NCBI RefSeq assembly: GCF_002993325.1
Contig: NZ_PVNO01000026.1
Span: 271,225 to 335,224 of the forward strand
Direction of reading: 5' to 3'
Length of the DNA stretch: 64,000 nucleotides
DNA from: Alteromonas gracilis
Lineage (GTDB): Bacteria; Pseudomonadota; Gammaproteobacteria; Enterobacterales; Alteromonadaceae
Shown: piece after piece, positions 18,875-28,844 of the stretch
Layout: each line of letters starts with the position of its first letter
Position numbering within the stretch: the stretch's first letter is position 1
The notes under the pieces: model-generated
What the model was told of the DNA's origin: nothing
The model's input: the letters and a program-made list of their open reading frames with translations, nothing else
The model's database searches: none
Translations under genes and position numbers: made by a program

Positions 18875-19513
18875 ATGGCAATTTCAGATATGCGCAGGCA
18901 GTACTCAAAGGGCAGTTTGAGTGAGTCAGATATTACTTCAAATCCGTTTACCTTATTCGATAAATGGCTGAAAGATGCTATTGACGCTGGCATTCCCGAT
19001 CCGACAGCAATGACGGTTGCTACCGTTGATGCAAGTGGTCAGCCCTCTCAACGTATTGTCCTTTTGAAAGATGTGAGCGAAAAAGGTTTTGTATTTTTCA
19101 CAAATTTAGGTAGCCGCAAAGCACAAGAGTTATCGGCCAATCCGAAAGTATCATGCCATTTTCCATGGTTTTTTATGGAACGCCAAGTAAGAGTATGCGG
19201 AAGTGTCGAGAAGCTTTCTGTATCTGAGAACGCAGCGTACTTTTTCTCTCGGCCTAAAGACAGTCAGCTTGCCGCCTATGCTTCAAAACAAAGTAAGCCT
19301 ATTGGCAGTAGAGAATTACTGCTTACCCAGTTCAAGCAGCTAAAAGATAAATTTGCCAATAAGGAGCTTCCTGTTCCCGATTTTTGGGGCGGCTTCAGAA
19401 TTGTGCCTCACCAAATTGAATTCTGGCAGGGTGGGGAAGACAGGCTACACGATCGTTTTGAGTACAATAAAACTCAAGAAGGCACGTGGGCTACACAGCG
19501 TTTAATGCCATAA
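18875..19513 (+). CDS. pdxH: Pyridoxine/pyridoxamine 5'-phosphate oxidase
   Basis: PdxH uses FMN to oxidise PNP and PMP to pyridoxal 5'-phosphate. The 212-residue protein begins at ATG 18875, with CAGGAG just upstream. The frame is open for 58 codons before it but that part has no family similarity. Family marks include the N-terminal MRRQY, PTAMTVATVDASGQPSQRIVLLK, the FMN-binding SRKAQEL, YFFSRPKDSQLAAYAS and WGGFRIVPHQIEFWQGGEDRLHDR. PLP is the cofactor of GlyA and other enzymes encoded nearby. Confidence 0.95.
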   Translation: MAISDMRRQYSKGSLSESDITSNPFTLFDKWLKDAIDAGIPDPTAMTVATVDASGQPSQRIVLLKDVSEKGFVFFTNLGSRKAQELSANPKVSCHFPWFFMERQVRVCGSVEKLSVSENAAYFFSRPKDSQLAAYASKQSKPIGSRELLLTQFKQLKDKFANKELPVPDFWGGFRIVPHQIEFWQGGEDRLHDRFEYNKTQEGTWATQRLMP

Positions 19514-19568
19514 GCGAGAGGTGCGCAAGGCTTAAGCGCTATGAGGCTTACCTTGAAGTATTCATGTT

Positions 19569-20369
19569 ATGATAGATAGTCACTGTCACCTAGATCTACT
19601 CGCCTCGCGTAAAAATCTAGAAGTGGTGTTGGATAGCGCTGCATCCAATGGTCTATCGAGGATAATGGCGCCAAGTGTTCATCCTGAATCTTGGCGTGAG
19701 CTTCAAAACATAGCAGATCAATATCGAAACATTCTCCCAATCGATAGTGCTCTTGGACTTCATCCTTATTTTCTTGACGCAAACGACGCTCTTCCGTCAG
19801 ACAAGGTTATATCGCATCAACTATCTCTACTTGAAGAAGCAGCGTTAGCTCGTCATGCATCGGTAAAAGCTATTGGTGAAACAGGGGTTGATGGACACAT
19901 TGATACACCCGTAAAGCTGCAGCAGCAGGTTTTCAATGCTCATCTGGCTCTTGCCGAGCGAGTGTCCTTACCCGTAATCGTTCATCACAGGAAGAGCCAT
20001 CACTTACTGCTTGAATGCTTCAAGCAATCTAATTATCAAGGTAGTGGCGTAATTCATGCGTTTTCTGGCAGTGTAGAAGTAGCAAAAGGCTATATCGAGC
20101 GCGGTTTTTATTTAGGTATTGGTGGGACTATCACCTATGAGCGGGCGAAGAAAACGCGCGAAACGTTGGGCTATTTGCTGGAGCACCACATTGACAAACT
20201 ACTTCTTGAGACAGATGCGCCGGATATGCCGATGTGCGGACGTCAGGGAGAGCCCAACGAACCTGGTTATCTCACAGACGTGGTAGACGCGATAAGCGAG
20301 CTCTATAGCGTAGAAAAAAGTGAGGTAATAGCAGCTACAACACGTAATTATTTTCGCTTATTTGGATAG
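19569..20369 (+). CDS. TatD-family metal-dependent hydrolase (YjjV-like)
   Basis: The 266-residue protein opens with MIDSHCHLD, the HxH metal pair of the TatD family, and later has AIGETGVDG, PVIVHHRKSH, VIHAFSG and LLETDAPDMP, which complete the metal site of the TIM-barrel fold. These enzymes are 3'-5' nucleases or related deacylases. The length and the variant motifs look more like the YjjV subgroup than TatD itself, and I cannot decide. It ends close to the convergent ytjB with only the dispersed repeat between them. Confidence 0.85.
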   Translation: MIDSHCHLDLLASRKNLEVVLDSAASNGLSRIMAPSVHPESWRELQNIADQYRNILPIDSALGLHPYFLDANDALPSDKVISHQLSLLEEAALARHASVKAIGETGVDGHIDTPVKLQQQVFNAHLALAERVSLPVIVHHRKSHHLLLECFKQSNYQGSGVIHAFSGSVEVAKGYIERGFYLGIGGTITYERAKKTRETLGYLLEHHIDKLLLETDAPDMPMCGRQGEPNEPGYLTDVVDAISELYSVEKSEVIAATTRNYFRLFG

Positions 20370-20376
20370 CACTTAT

Positions 20377-20399
20377 CTATGCGGATTGGTATTACGCTT
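20377..20399 (+). repeat. Copy 3 of the dispersed 23-base repeat
   Basis: CTATGCGGATTGGTATTACG begins here and CTT follows. It matches copy 1 with two mismatches over 23 bases, and its core is identical to copy 2. It fills the gap between two convergent genes and touches the stop codon of the minus-strand gene. Confidence 0.6.
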
Positions 20400-21081
20400 A
20401 TTTCCTGATTTTCATATGCTTCTTCTTAGATTCTATGACTTGGATAAACCAAGGTCTGGACTTGTAAAAAGCCCTTGTAAGATAAACGCCTAATAGCAGC
20501 GCGAGAAACACTAAGATACCTGCGATAAGTGCCAGCTGATATCGCAATGTGAGCGGGCTTTCCAATACGGCCTGAGTATCGATATGGATATTTACATAGC
20601 CTAGCAAGTTACCTTCTTTATCTGTAATCATACCAACGTAAGTAAGCGGCGTAACATGCTGAGATTGGCTTAATTCAACCACGCTGTTTATTTTAGGTAA
20701 GGGGGCAATATAACGTCCGTCCTTATCAAAAACAGCCAAGGCCAATATATGCGGCTCATCAACCAACACTGAGGCAACGGTGTCAATATAGTCTCTTTGG
20801 TTTTGAGAAGCACCGGCAAGAGACGCAGAATTAGCTAGATCTTCAGCAATAAATGCCGGCTGTAAAAGTTTTGCATATTGTCTTGCTATACTTTCACCAG
20901 AGTAGCGGGTTTGAACGGTCAACCAGTCGCTTTGATATTGCTGAAACAACAGTAGCAACACAACAATTAGCGCAAACACTGTGCTTACTATCAACGTGTG
21001 AAAAAGTCTTTTTAGCGCGGTATATAAAGAATGCGCATCATTTTTCTTGTAAGCTGCCGCCTTATTGAGCACGTCGTCCAA
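20398..21081 (-). CDS. ytjB: YtjB (Smp) family membrane protein
   Basis: This 227-residue protein has two transmembrane helices, at about residues 29-49 and 183-203. Between them lies a periplasmic domain, and the C-terminus is basic (SKKKHMKIRK). The topology and the position divergent from serB match YtjB/Smp of E. coli, whose role is poorly known (also called AhpA in Vibrio). The periplasmic part (ALAVFDKDGRYIAPLP, GYVNIHID) looks like a sensor-type fold, but no signalling domain follows. Confidence 0.8.
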   Translation of the reverse strand: MDDVLNKAAAYKKNDAHSLYTALKRLFHTLIVSTVFALIVVLLLLFQQYQSDWLTVQTRYSGESIARQYAKLLQPAFIAEDLANSASLAGASQNQRDYIDTVASVLVDEPHILALAVFDKDGRYIAPLPKINSVVELSQSQHVTPLTYVGMITDKEGNLLGYVNIHIDTQAVLESPLTLRYQLALIAGILVFLALLLGVYLTRAFYKSRPWFIQVIESKKKHMKIRK

Positions 21082-21220
21082 TTCATCTTTCCATAAAGTC
21101 TTTGCGTTTGCCTAACAGTAGGGGAATTCTAAATAATTTAAAAGATGATATTTTATTACTTAGCCTAATTGGGTAGCATTAGGCCACCATTTGCTTACTA
21201 TTGCAGTTTCTGTTTTCGCT

Positions 21221-22210
21221 ATGAAAAACACGCTTTTCTCGACGCTTAATGACCAAGACCAGCACATCGCCTCTTCACTTTCACAGGTTGTCGGCTCTTC
21301 ACACAACAGCACGACATTTACCCACACACTAACTGTGATAGGGCAAGCCGTTACGCCTTATTTAATAGAAGGCGTACTTAGCAAACTAAAAGGCGTGTTT
21401 ACCGCGACAAGTTTAGCTTTTCATCACCTGCATCAGAGTTTGGGTGATGACGTCATCGAAATTCGCGGTACGCTCTTTGGTAGCGAACATGAAAATATCA
21501 ATATTAAGTCACTTTTAGGTGACGTTTCCTCTTCCTATAACCTAGACATAGGGCTACAAGCATCTCGCCCATCCCTTTCTATACCAGGTTTATTAGTAAT
21601 GGATATGGACAGCACAGTGATTTCGATTGAGTGTATTGATGAAATAGCGAAACTGGCTGGTGTAGGAGAACAGGTTGCGGAGGTGACCGCAAAAGCCATG
21701 CGCGGAGAAATTGCGTTTAATGACAGTTTGACACACCGTGTAGCGTGTTTGGAAGGGGTGGCGGTTTTTCACCTTGATCAAATCCGCGATAGCATTCCAA
21801 TTATGCCAGGTATCCAAAGCTTGCTGACCGAGCTTAAGAAAAATGATTGGAAACTCGCTATTGCATCAGGAGGATTCACATTTTTCGCAGACCATTTAAA
21901 GCAAAGGCTCGGTCTCGACTTTGCAATCTCGAACACGCTTTCTATCGAGAATGAAAAGCTAACGGGTAAAGTAGAAGGTGAAATCGTTAACGCTGACGTA
22001 AAAGCCAGGACGGTTAAGACGTTGGCTGAAAAGTGGGGAATTCCAAAGTCTCAAACCGTCGCTATGGGTGATGGGGCTAACGATTTAGTCATGATGGCTG
22101 AATCAGCATTAGGTGTGGCTTGCCACGGTAAGCCGCTGGTTAACGAAAAAGCGGATGTGGCCATACGTGTTGGCAGTTTACACAGTCTGCTTTATTTCTT
22201 AGATAAATAG
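21221..22210 (+). CDS. serB: Phosphoserine phosphatase
   Basis: SerB makes L-serine from phosphoserine, the last step of serine synthesis. The 329-residue protein (from ATG 21221; a TTG at 21191 is an alternative) has the haloacid-dehalogenase nucleophile motif DMDSTVIS, then SGGFTFFAD and MGDGANDLVMM. The N-terminal 120 residues form a variable ACT-like domain as in E. coli SerB. It is divergent from ytjB. GlyA, which uses serine, is encoded 8 kb away but not in the same operon. Confidence 0.95.
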   Translation: MKNTLFSTLNDQDQHIASSLSQVVGSSHNSTTFTHTLTVIGQAVTPYLIEGVLSKLKGVFTATSLAFHHLHQSLGDDVIEIRGTLFGSEHENINIKSLLGDVSSSYNLDIGLQASRPSLSIPGLLVMDMDSTVISIECIDEIAKLAGVGEQVAEVTAKAMRGEIAFNDSLTHRVACLEGVAVFHLDQIRDSIPIMPGIQSLLTELKKNDWKLAIASGGFTFFADHLKQRLGLDFAISNTLSIENEKLTGKVEGEIVNADVKARTVKTLAEKWGIPKSQTVAMGDGANDLVMMAESALGVACHGKPLVNEKADVAIRVGSLHSLLYFLDK

Positions 22211-22345
22211 GGCGCTGGTGATTTTTCGCTGGTTTTGCGTTTTTGTCCCACAGAGCCAGCTGAAGGACAGTTTAGCAAACTACGGGTTCTTCAGTTGGAG
22301 CAGCTAGCGAGCACACTGCAGGTAAATAAAATAGCAAGCGTGCCC

Positions 22346-24871
22346 TTAGGCATTGCTCAAAATAACCTGCGTAGGAGTTACGCTCTTTAGGGTTTTATTT
22401 GCGGTAATGTCTTCTCTTGAGAAGCCATATCTAATTAGCACTTCGTCTGTTACATCGACAAGGTGAGAGCAGGCAGCAAAACTCCATAGCTTTTTCTCTA
22501 GTTCACGAGCGCGATGCACGGCATACATGGTGACATAGTTAATTTCAGTTTGAAGCAAACTCATGTCAGGTTTCCCCGTAGTCGTTAGCATCACGTGAAT
22601 CGCTATGAACTGGCCACGGGTCATAGCATCTCGTATAAATGCACGACGCTGCTCGTTGCTTTCAAACTTATCAGAGTAGCGAGGAATTATTGCCATGCGA
22701 GGGTCTTTTTGGGATGCATCGAAGGAAATAAAGAGTTCCTGACGTAGCGGCATATTTTCAAGCTTAACGGCTTTAATCCCACTTTGTACGAAAGGCGAGT
22801 CTTGTTTTCTATCTCTGAACAAAAACTCTAAATTAACTTTACCTCGCTCGGCATATTGCGTGGTTAAATTTGTAACCCTCTCATCTTGCTTTCCAATTAT
22901 GCAAGCCTGAGGCGTATAGCGAACGCCCTCTTTGCTCATCAAAAATGATAGAGAAGTCGCATTTCTGGCGTTGATGCAGCGAAGTGCTTGACCAATACCA
23001 GGCACTATTTCTTCGTCACTCTCAACTTTTAAACTGGCTTTGTTCTTTTTAATCAGTTCTTCAAAAAAAGCGCGAGCGGATTTGCCCTCGTCGCCGGGCA
23101 TGGTTTTTAAATGCAAAATGTTCTTATCTACGTTGTGGTAAATAACTTCATATTGCAGGTGCATTACGTCGAAAGAACTAGCAATCTCTTGGAGGCGAGG
23201 GAAGGCCACTTCTACCTTACCTTCTAAGTTTCCTTTATATTCTTTGCTCAGCTCAATTCTTAAACCTAAACCGTGAACTGAAATATCTTCACTGACACCA
23301 GTGTGAACCGTATCTTCATCGTTAAAGCGAGCTTCAACTTGGGTTCTTAGTTGATATCGGCTTTCAATACGTTGTTCTTCGTGTTTAAACCGTACTATTT
23401 GAATATTTGATGGGGCGCGATTACGTGGATGACCGAAATGACGCAAATGAGTAAGATCGCTACGGTTAAATTTAAACTCATTGTAGGTTTCTTGACCGGT
23501 CACCGAAGTCACGTCCGTGATGTGAGCCAAATATCGTAAACTTTTAAGTTTTGACATCAATCTCGCCGAAGGCGGTGAGTTAAGTTTTTTAACTTTACTT
23601 CCTACCGAATCCGGAATTGAAAGAGGAATATGAGCCTGTTCGGGATTCATGTCGGTCAGGGTAACTTTGAACACGCGCCAGCTCGCTTTCTTTGAGCCAA
23701 ACCCCAGAAAAACGCGAAAAAGCATATCTTTTTGCATGAGCTCTTCAAAAGAGGCTGAGTAAAAATAAACTTTCTCGCCATGCAAATGGGTAAAGCTGAA
23801 AATAAAAATTTCACGGGCTTCTTCAGACTTGCTGAGAAGTCGAGCAAGGCGCTCCTGCGTTAAAAGAAAATTTAATCTGCAGACGCCTTCTTCATCTTGC
23901 CAGTACTGAACGGTTTCTCTGTTCACTTCGTTGGCCATGGCAAAGCGTGGTATAAGCGAATTATTTATTGCATCTATAAATACAGGAAGCGTTGGACTGC
24001 GCGGAGAGAAAAATTGTTCACACGTTTTACTGGTGATCGCCTCAACGGTATTGTTCATATTCACTTTATATCGGCGTTTGTTGCCGTGAATAAAGCTTTC
24101 TAGAAATTTATCGAAAGCAGGGTTTGGAAGTTCTTTATCTCTTTGTAGCGCCAAATAGTTAATATCGTTTTTGGTTATTATTTTAACGAGTTTATAAGCA
24201 ATGCCATTTTTTTTATCCATGGCAAACTCGTTTTCCAAACCTCTGAAATAGATAAAAAGCTTTTCGCCTGTTCTGAAAAACGCGTCTTTTGAAAGCTTTA
24301 CTTGTAGTCCTTCAAGTGAAATATCAACACTCAAGCCTCGCATCGACTGATTTGCACTATTGAAAATTTCAACGGCCACAGCAAAGTTCATTCGCTCCGT
24401 GTTGCGCTGACTGTAATCTAGAAGGTTGACGGTGGGGACTTTAAATTGTTCTAACACGGCAGAGCGTTTTTTGGCTGTAGGGTTATCTTTGTCTGCGATT
24501 TCTTGTGCTAACTCTTTTTCCCGCAACAATCGAAAGTTGTTTTCAGTATTCTGGACCGCCTCGTAAACGCCATAAGTGTAGCGACCGAACACACGCAGTT
24601 GCTCTTCGAACTTATCGACAGCAAGATCATCCATGTAGTGGCTTCGACCTTCATGCACATACTTCCTGCACTTGCCATCTACATGCCCTCTCAAATCAAT
24701 GGTGCGCATACATGGCTTTGCTAAACGCTTGACTTCCATTTTTATTAAGAAACGTTTTTCCTTGGGCACATCTGCGGCAATTTGAAGCAACACTTGGTTA
24801 AACTCAGGCTCGTTAACCATGGGCTTTAACTGTTCAATAATATCAGCGTATTGCTTTAAATCTTGACTCAT
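22346..24871 (-). CDS. Large protein with two PilZ (c-di-GMP-binding) domains
   Basis: The 841-residue protein is cytoplasmic by appearance, with no signal peptide or membrane segment. It has two PilZ signatures: R156-N-T-E-R160 with DISLEG at 183-188, and RIESR/RYQLR at 501-509 with DISVHG at 529-534. Both keep the RxxxR and (D/N)xSxxG residues that contact c-di-GMP. The N-terminal 130 residues and the stretch 270-480 between the domains have no family I recognise. The C-terminal 200 residues resemble a third, degenerate repeat of the same unit. It is divergent from radA, whose other side also carries a PilZ gene. The target process (motility, pili or exopolysaccharide) is unknown. Confidence 0.8.
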   Translation of the reverse strand: MSQDLKQYADIIEQLKPMVNEPEFNQVLLQIAADVPKEKRFLIKMEVKRLAKPCMRTIDLRGHVDGKCRKYVHEGRSHYMDDLAVDKFEEQLRVFGRYTYGVYEAVQNTENNFRLLREKELAQEIADKDNPTAKKRSAVLEQFKVPTVNLLDYSQRNTERMNFAVAVEIFNSANQSMRGLSVDISLEGLQVKLSKDAFFRTGEKLFIYFRGLENEFAMDKKNGIAYKLVKIITKNDINYLALQRDKELPNPAFDKFLESFIHGNKRRYKVNMNNTVEAITSKTCEQFFSPRSPTLPVFIDAINNSLIPRFAMANEVNRETVQYWQDEEGVCRLNFLLTQERLARLLSKSEEAREIFIFSFTHLHGEKVYFYSASFEELMQKDMLFRVFLGFGSKKASWRVFKVTLTDMNPEQAHIPLSIPDSVGSKVKKLNSPPSARLMSKLKSLRYLAHITDVTSVTGQETYNEFKFNRSDLTHLRHFGHPRNRAPSNIQIVRFKHEEQRIESRYQLRTQVEARFNDEDTVHTGVSEDISVHGLGLRIELSKEYKGNLEGKVEVAFPRLQEIASSFDVMHLQYEVIYHNVDKNILHLKTMPGDEGKSARAFFEELIKKNKASLKVESDEEIVPGIGQALRCINARNATSLSFLMSKEGVRYTPQACIIGKQDERVTNLTTQYAERGKVNLEFLFRDRKQDSPFVQSGIKAVKLENMPLRQELFISFDASQKDPRMAIIPRYSDKFESNEQRRAFIRDAMTRGQFIAIHVMLTTTGKPDMSLLQTEINYVTMYAVHRARELEKKLWSFAACSHLVDVTDEVLIRYGFSREDITANKTLKSVTPTQVILSNA

Positions 24872-25059
24872 GAAGGCGCAACTTTACTCTTAGTTTTCAT
24901 TATTCTAGTTTTTATCGGCCAATCAGAAAAACACATTAACCCATAAAGTTATAATACTTTTGGCTAAAATCATAAGTATAGCTAGGGGTTAGGTTTCTGA
25001 TTAATTCCCTTTTATAGCATGTTAGAATACTCTTTTTAGTCTTTGGATAATACTGGAAT

Positions 25060-26427
25060 ATGGCAAAACGTAAAACTGCTTATGTGTGTTCTGATTGCGG
25101 GGCAGAGTTTCCTAGATGGCAGGGACAATGCTCCGAGTGTAAAGCGTGGAACACAATAAGTGAGTTTGTGGTCGCAAGTGCGAAAAGTGTTGCTCGACAA
25201 ACCACGTCTGGTTATGCGGGTCAAACCGCAGCTAAAATTGAAACCCTCAACGCAATTGACTTAGAGTCACTTCCGCGATTTTCTTCAACGTTTAAAGAAC
25301 TCGATAGAGTACTCGGTGGCGGTATAGTTCCGGGAGCCGCTATGTTGATAGGTGGTTCGCCAGGTGCAGGTAAGAGCACGCTGCTTCTGCAAGTAATGTG
25401 TCAGATGGCCAAAAGCGAAACGGCGCTTTATGTCACAGGGGAAGAATCGCTTCAACAAGTTGCTATGCGGGCAAAGCGTTTAAACCTTCCTGATGACAAG
25501 TTGATGATGTTAGCTGAAACAAACGTTGAGACAATATGCGACTTAGCGTTGACGAAAAAACCTAAAATTATGGTTATCGACTCGATTCAGGTTATGCATG
25601 TTTCAGATGTCCAGTCTGCTCCGGGAAGCGTTTCGCAGGTAAGAGAAAGTGCTGCGTACTTAACGCGTTTTGCGAAACAAAATCACATTGCTATGTTTAT
25701 TGTGGGTCATGTTACAAAGGATGGAAACTTAGCGGGTCCAAAGGTCCTTGAACACTGTATTGATAGCTCCATGATGCTTGAAGGAGAAAGCGACGGGCGA
25801 TATCGCACGTTGCGCAGTCACAAAAACCGTTTCGGAGCAGTCAATGAACTTGGTGTATTTGCCATGACCGAAAGGGGATTAAAGGAAGTCAGTAACCCTT
25901 CTGCCATTTTCTTAAGCCGAGGTGATAACGAAACGCCCGGGTCTAGTGTGATGGTAATTTGGGAAGGCACGCGGCCTTTGCTGGTAGAAATACAAGCACT
26001 AGTAGATTACTCACAAATGTCTAACCCCAGGCGCATTGCGGTTGGCCTTGATCAGAACCGGCTTTCAATGCTGTTAGCAGTGTTGCATCGTCATGGCAAT
26101 GTACAAATGAACGATCAAGATGTATTTGTTAACGTGGTTGGAGGCGTGCGTGTTTCGGAAACAAGCGCTGACTTAGCGCTTCTATTAGCTATGATTTCCA
26201 GCTTTAGAAACCGTTCGTTACCCAGAGAGTTGATCGTATTTGGAGAAGTGGGGCTGGCGGGTGAAATTCGTCCCGTTCCTAATGGAACAGAGCGCATAGT
26301 AGAGGCAGCAAAGCATGGTTTTAAGCGTGCTATTGTGCCAAAAGCAAACGCACCCAAACAGCCTATTAATGGTATGCAGGTGGTGCCGGTGGCACGACTG
26401 TCTGAAGCATTAGATGCGTTAGAGTAA
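25060..26427 (+). CDS. radA: DNA repair protein RadA
   Basis: RadA is a RecA-like ATPase that promotes branch migration of recombination intermediates. The 455-residue protein has the N-terminal C4 zinc finger (CSDCGAEF and CSECKAW), Walker A GGSPGAGKST at residues 98-107, the family-specific KNRFG motif and a C-terminal Lon-like domain. It stands alone, divergent from the large PilZ gene and convergent with a small PilZ gene. No terminator was found after it. Confidence 0.97.
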   Translation: MAKRKTAYVCSDCGAEFPRWQGQCSECKAWNTISEFVVASAKSVARQTTSGYAGQTAAKIETLNAIDLESLPRFSSTFKELDRVLGGGIVPGAAMLIGGSPGAGKSTLLLQVMCQMAKSETALYVTGEESLQQVAMRAKRLNLPDDKLMMLAETNVETICDLALTKKPKIMVIDSIQVMHVSDVQSAPGSVSQVRESAAYLTRFAKQNHIAMFIVGHVTKDGNLAGPKVLEHCIDSSMMLEGESDGRYRTLRSHKNRFGAVNELGVFAMTERGLKEVSNPSAIFLSRGDNETPGSSVMVIWEGTRPLLVEIQALVDYSQMSNPRRIAVGLDQNRLSMLLAVLHRHGNVQMNDQDVFVNVVGGVRVSETSADLALLLAMISSFRNRSLPRELIVFGEVGLAGEIRPVPNGTERIVEAAKHGFKRAIVPKANAPKQPINGMQVVPVARLSEALDALE

Positions 26428-26570
26428 AGTTATTTGCATAGGCTGAAACACTTACGTTCTAAAGCATATACGCTATTTTGTTCAGGTAAGGTGAGCTCCA
26501 TAATATGCATACAAGGCTGAATAATGGTTTATAAGTCGTCTTTCAGTCTTGTTAATTACAGCCACAGAAG

Positions 26571-26978
26571 CTAATGGGCTTCTTGATAAACCGCATTAAC
26601 TAGCGCGTTTAAATCTTTTTCCTCAATACTCGCATCTTCGCTGTTTAAAGTAATGAGGCGGCGAAGAGCGCTAATACTCTCTACGTCCATACGCTCAACT
26701 TTGCAGCCAAGAGATACACGCTCTTTCCTGCTATCGGCATGGCGGTATAACTGTGAGATATAAAGGGTAATAACAGGGCTATCTTCGTTTGCCTGAAAAG
26801 TAGCAACGTAGGGATCATGGCTATCGAAAGGTAAGTTTAACAAGGCTGTTTCAGTCGCCTGAAGCTTGATGCCCTGAAGCGACACATCACTGACTATTAC
26901 GTCGATACTCGTATCGTTGTGTGTTAGCGTGCCGTTAACATCTAATGATACACGTTGAAATTGGCGCTTATCTGTCAT
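26571..26978 (-). CDS. Single-domain PilZ protein
   Basis: The 135-residue protein has RQFQR at residues 5-9 and DVSLQG at 31-36, the complete c-di-GMP-binding signature of PilZ. No other domain is present, so it probably acts as a c-di-GMP-responsive adaptor. It is convergent with radA and lies upstream of the ettA terminator region on the same strand as ettA, but over 100 bases separate the genes. Function beyond ligand binding cannot be inferred. Confidence 0.85.
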   Translation of the reverse strand: MTDKRQFQRVSLDVNGTLTHNDTSIDVIVSDVSLQGIKLQATETALLNLPFDSHDPYVATFQANEDSPVITLYISQLYRHADSRKERVSLGCKVERMDVESISALRRLITLNSEDASIEEKDLNALVNAVYQEAH

Positions 26979-27051
26979 TACTTTCTCACTTGGCTTTTGT
27001 TTCCGTTGTCAGTATTGGCTAATTTGCGCGCCTTCGCAACGAATGCCACTA

Positions 27052-27086
27052 AATAAAAAAGGCCTTAATCACTGATTAAGGCCTTT
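27052..27086 (-). terminator. Terminator of ettA
   Basis: A 13-bp perfect stem (27058-27070 and 27074-27086, AAAGGCCTTAATC arm) with a 3-base loop is followed on the minus strand by a run of T. It lies about 45 bases beyond the ettA stop. Confidence 0.9.
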
Positions 27087-27131
27087 CATATTATTGGGAT
27101 TTAGGTGAAACCTATCTCATTTTTCTATGGA

Positions 27132-28799
27132 TTACTTCGCCATGCGCTTATATTTAAGGCGGTGTGGCTCAACAATATCCTGTCCGAATTCTTGCTTCAG
27201 CCAGCTTTCATAGTCTGAATAGTTTCCTTCAAAGAAGTTGATATTGCCTTCATCACGATAATCCATAATGTGCGTAGCAACGCGGTCAAGGAACCAACGG
27301 TCGTGCGAGATAACCATGGCACAGCCAGGGAATTCCAACAACGCATTTTCTAAGGCGCGAAGTGTTTCAACATCGAGGTCGTTGGTTGGCTCATCCAGTA
27401 GCAATACGTTACCGCCCGCTTTAAGCAGTTTCGCAAGGTGAACACGGTTACGCTCACCACCCGACAAGTCCTTGATAAATTTCTGTTGGTCAGTGCCTTT
27501 GAAGTTGAATCGGCTGCAGTATGCGCGACTGTTTATTTCAAAGTTACCAATGCGAATGATATCTTGTTCGTCAGAAATTTCTTTCCATACGGTGTTGTTT
27601 TCGTTCATGTGGTCACGGAACTGTTCTACCGCAGCAATTTGAACAGTTTCACCTAAATCGATGGTTCCTGAATCTGGTTGCTCAGCACCGGTAAGCATTC
27701 TGAACAAGGTTGATTTACCCGCACCGTTAGGACCAACGATACCCACAATGGCACCCTTTGGTACTTTAAATGTCAGGTCGTCGATAAGTACGCGATCACC
27801 ATAAGACTTTTTAAGGTTACTCACTTCAATAACCTTGTCACCTAAGCGCTCACCTGGCGGGATGAAAAGTTCGTTGGTTTCGTTACGCTTTTGGTAATCG
27901 CTGGTGGAGAGCTCTTCAAAACGGGCCATACGGGCTTTGCTTTTAGCATGACGACCTTTTGGATTTGAGCGCACCCACTCAAGCTCCTGCTTCATGCTCT
28001 TCATACGGGCAGTTTCAGTACGCTCTTCTTGTTCAAGTCGGTTTTCTTTCTGTTCCAACCATGAAGAGTAGTTACCTTCCCATGGAATACCTTCACCACG
28101 GTCAAGTTCTAAAATCCAACCCGCTACGTTATCAAGGAAATATCTATCGTGGGTAATCGCTACCACAGTACCTTCGTAATCGTGAAGGAAGCGTTCTAGC
28201 CACGCAACCGATTCTGCATCCAAGTGGTTGGTAGGTTCGTCAAGAAGTAGCATCTCAGGCTTTTCTAAAAGCAGGCGACATAGCGCTACACGACGCCTTT
28301 CACCACCAGAGAGCTTACTCACATCAGCATCCCACGGCGGAAGGCGTAGGGCATCTGCTGCTCGCTCTAGTGCATTTTCCAAGTTATGTCCGTCTTTGGC
28401 TTGAATGATGGCTTCTAGCTCGCCTTGCTCTTTTGCAAGCGCGTCGAAATCGGCATCCGCTTCTGCATATGCAGCGTACACTTCGTCAAGGCGAGTGAGC
28501 GCGTGCTTAACATCAGCAACGGCCTCTTCAATATTGCCGCGAACATCTTTTGTTTCATCAAGCTGCGGTTCTTGAGGAAGGTAGCCTACCTTAAGTCCAG
28601 GTTGAGGACGCGCTTCACCTTCAATATCAGTATCGATACCGGCCATTATACGAAGCAAGGTTGACTTACCTGCGCCGTTTAGACCTAGCACACCAATTTT
28701 GGCGCCAGGGAAGAAGCTAAGTGAAATGTTTTTAAGAATGTGTCTGTTTGGTGGGACGATTTTGCCCACTCGGTGCATACTGTAAACGTATTGAGCCAT
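27132..28799 (-). CDS. ettA: Energy-dependent translational throttle protein EttA (ABC-F)
   Basis: EttA is a ribosome-binding ABC-F ATPase that gates the first elongation steps according to ATP/ADP. The 555-residue protein has two ABC cassettes: GLNGAGKST and LSGGERRR, then GPNGAGKST and LSGGERNR, each followed by LLLDEPTN and a conserved His switch (AITHDRYFLD, VISHDRWFLD). Between them is the basic P-site-tRNA interaction linker. There is no membrane domain. It is monocistronic, ends at a strong terminator, and has an 11-bp inverted repeat about 45 bases upstream of the ATG. Confidence 0.96.
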   Translation of the reverse strand: MAQYVYSMHRVGKIVPPNRHILKNISLSFFPGAKIGVLGLNGAGKSTLLRIMAGIDTDIEGEARPQPGLKVGYLPQEPQLDETKDVRGNIEEAVADVKHALTRLDEVYAAYAEADADFDALAKEQGELEAIIQAKDGHNLENALERAADALRLPPWDADVSKLSGGERRRVALCRLLLEKPEMLLLDEPTNHLDAESVAWLERFLHDYEGTVVAITHDRYFLDNVAGWILELDRGEGIPWEGNYSSWLEQKENRLEQEERTETARMKSMKQELEWVRSNPKGRHAKSKARMARFEELSTSDYQKRNETNELFIPPGERLGDKVIEVSNLKKSYGDRVLIDDLTFKVPKGAIVGIVGPNGAGKSTLFRMLTGAEQPDSGTIDLGETVQIAAVEQFRDHMNENNTVWKEISDEQDIIRIGNFEINSRAYCSRFNFKGTDQQKFIKDLSGGERNRVHLAKLLKAGGNVLLLDEPTNDLDVETLRALENALLEFPGCAMVISHDRWFLDRVATHIMDYRDEGNINFFEGNYSDYESWLKQEFGQDIVEPHRLKYKRMAK

Positions 28800-28844
28800 G
28801 CTTATCCTCGCTGAAAAAGCGGTGAAAAATAAAAATTTCTAAGG

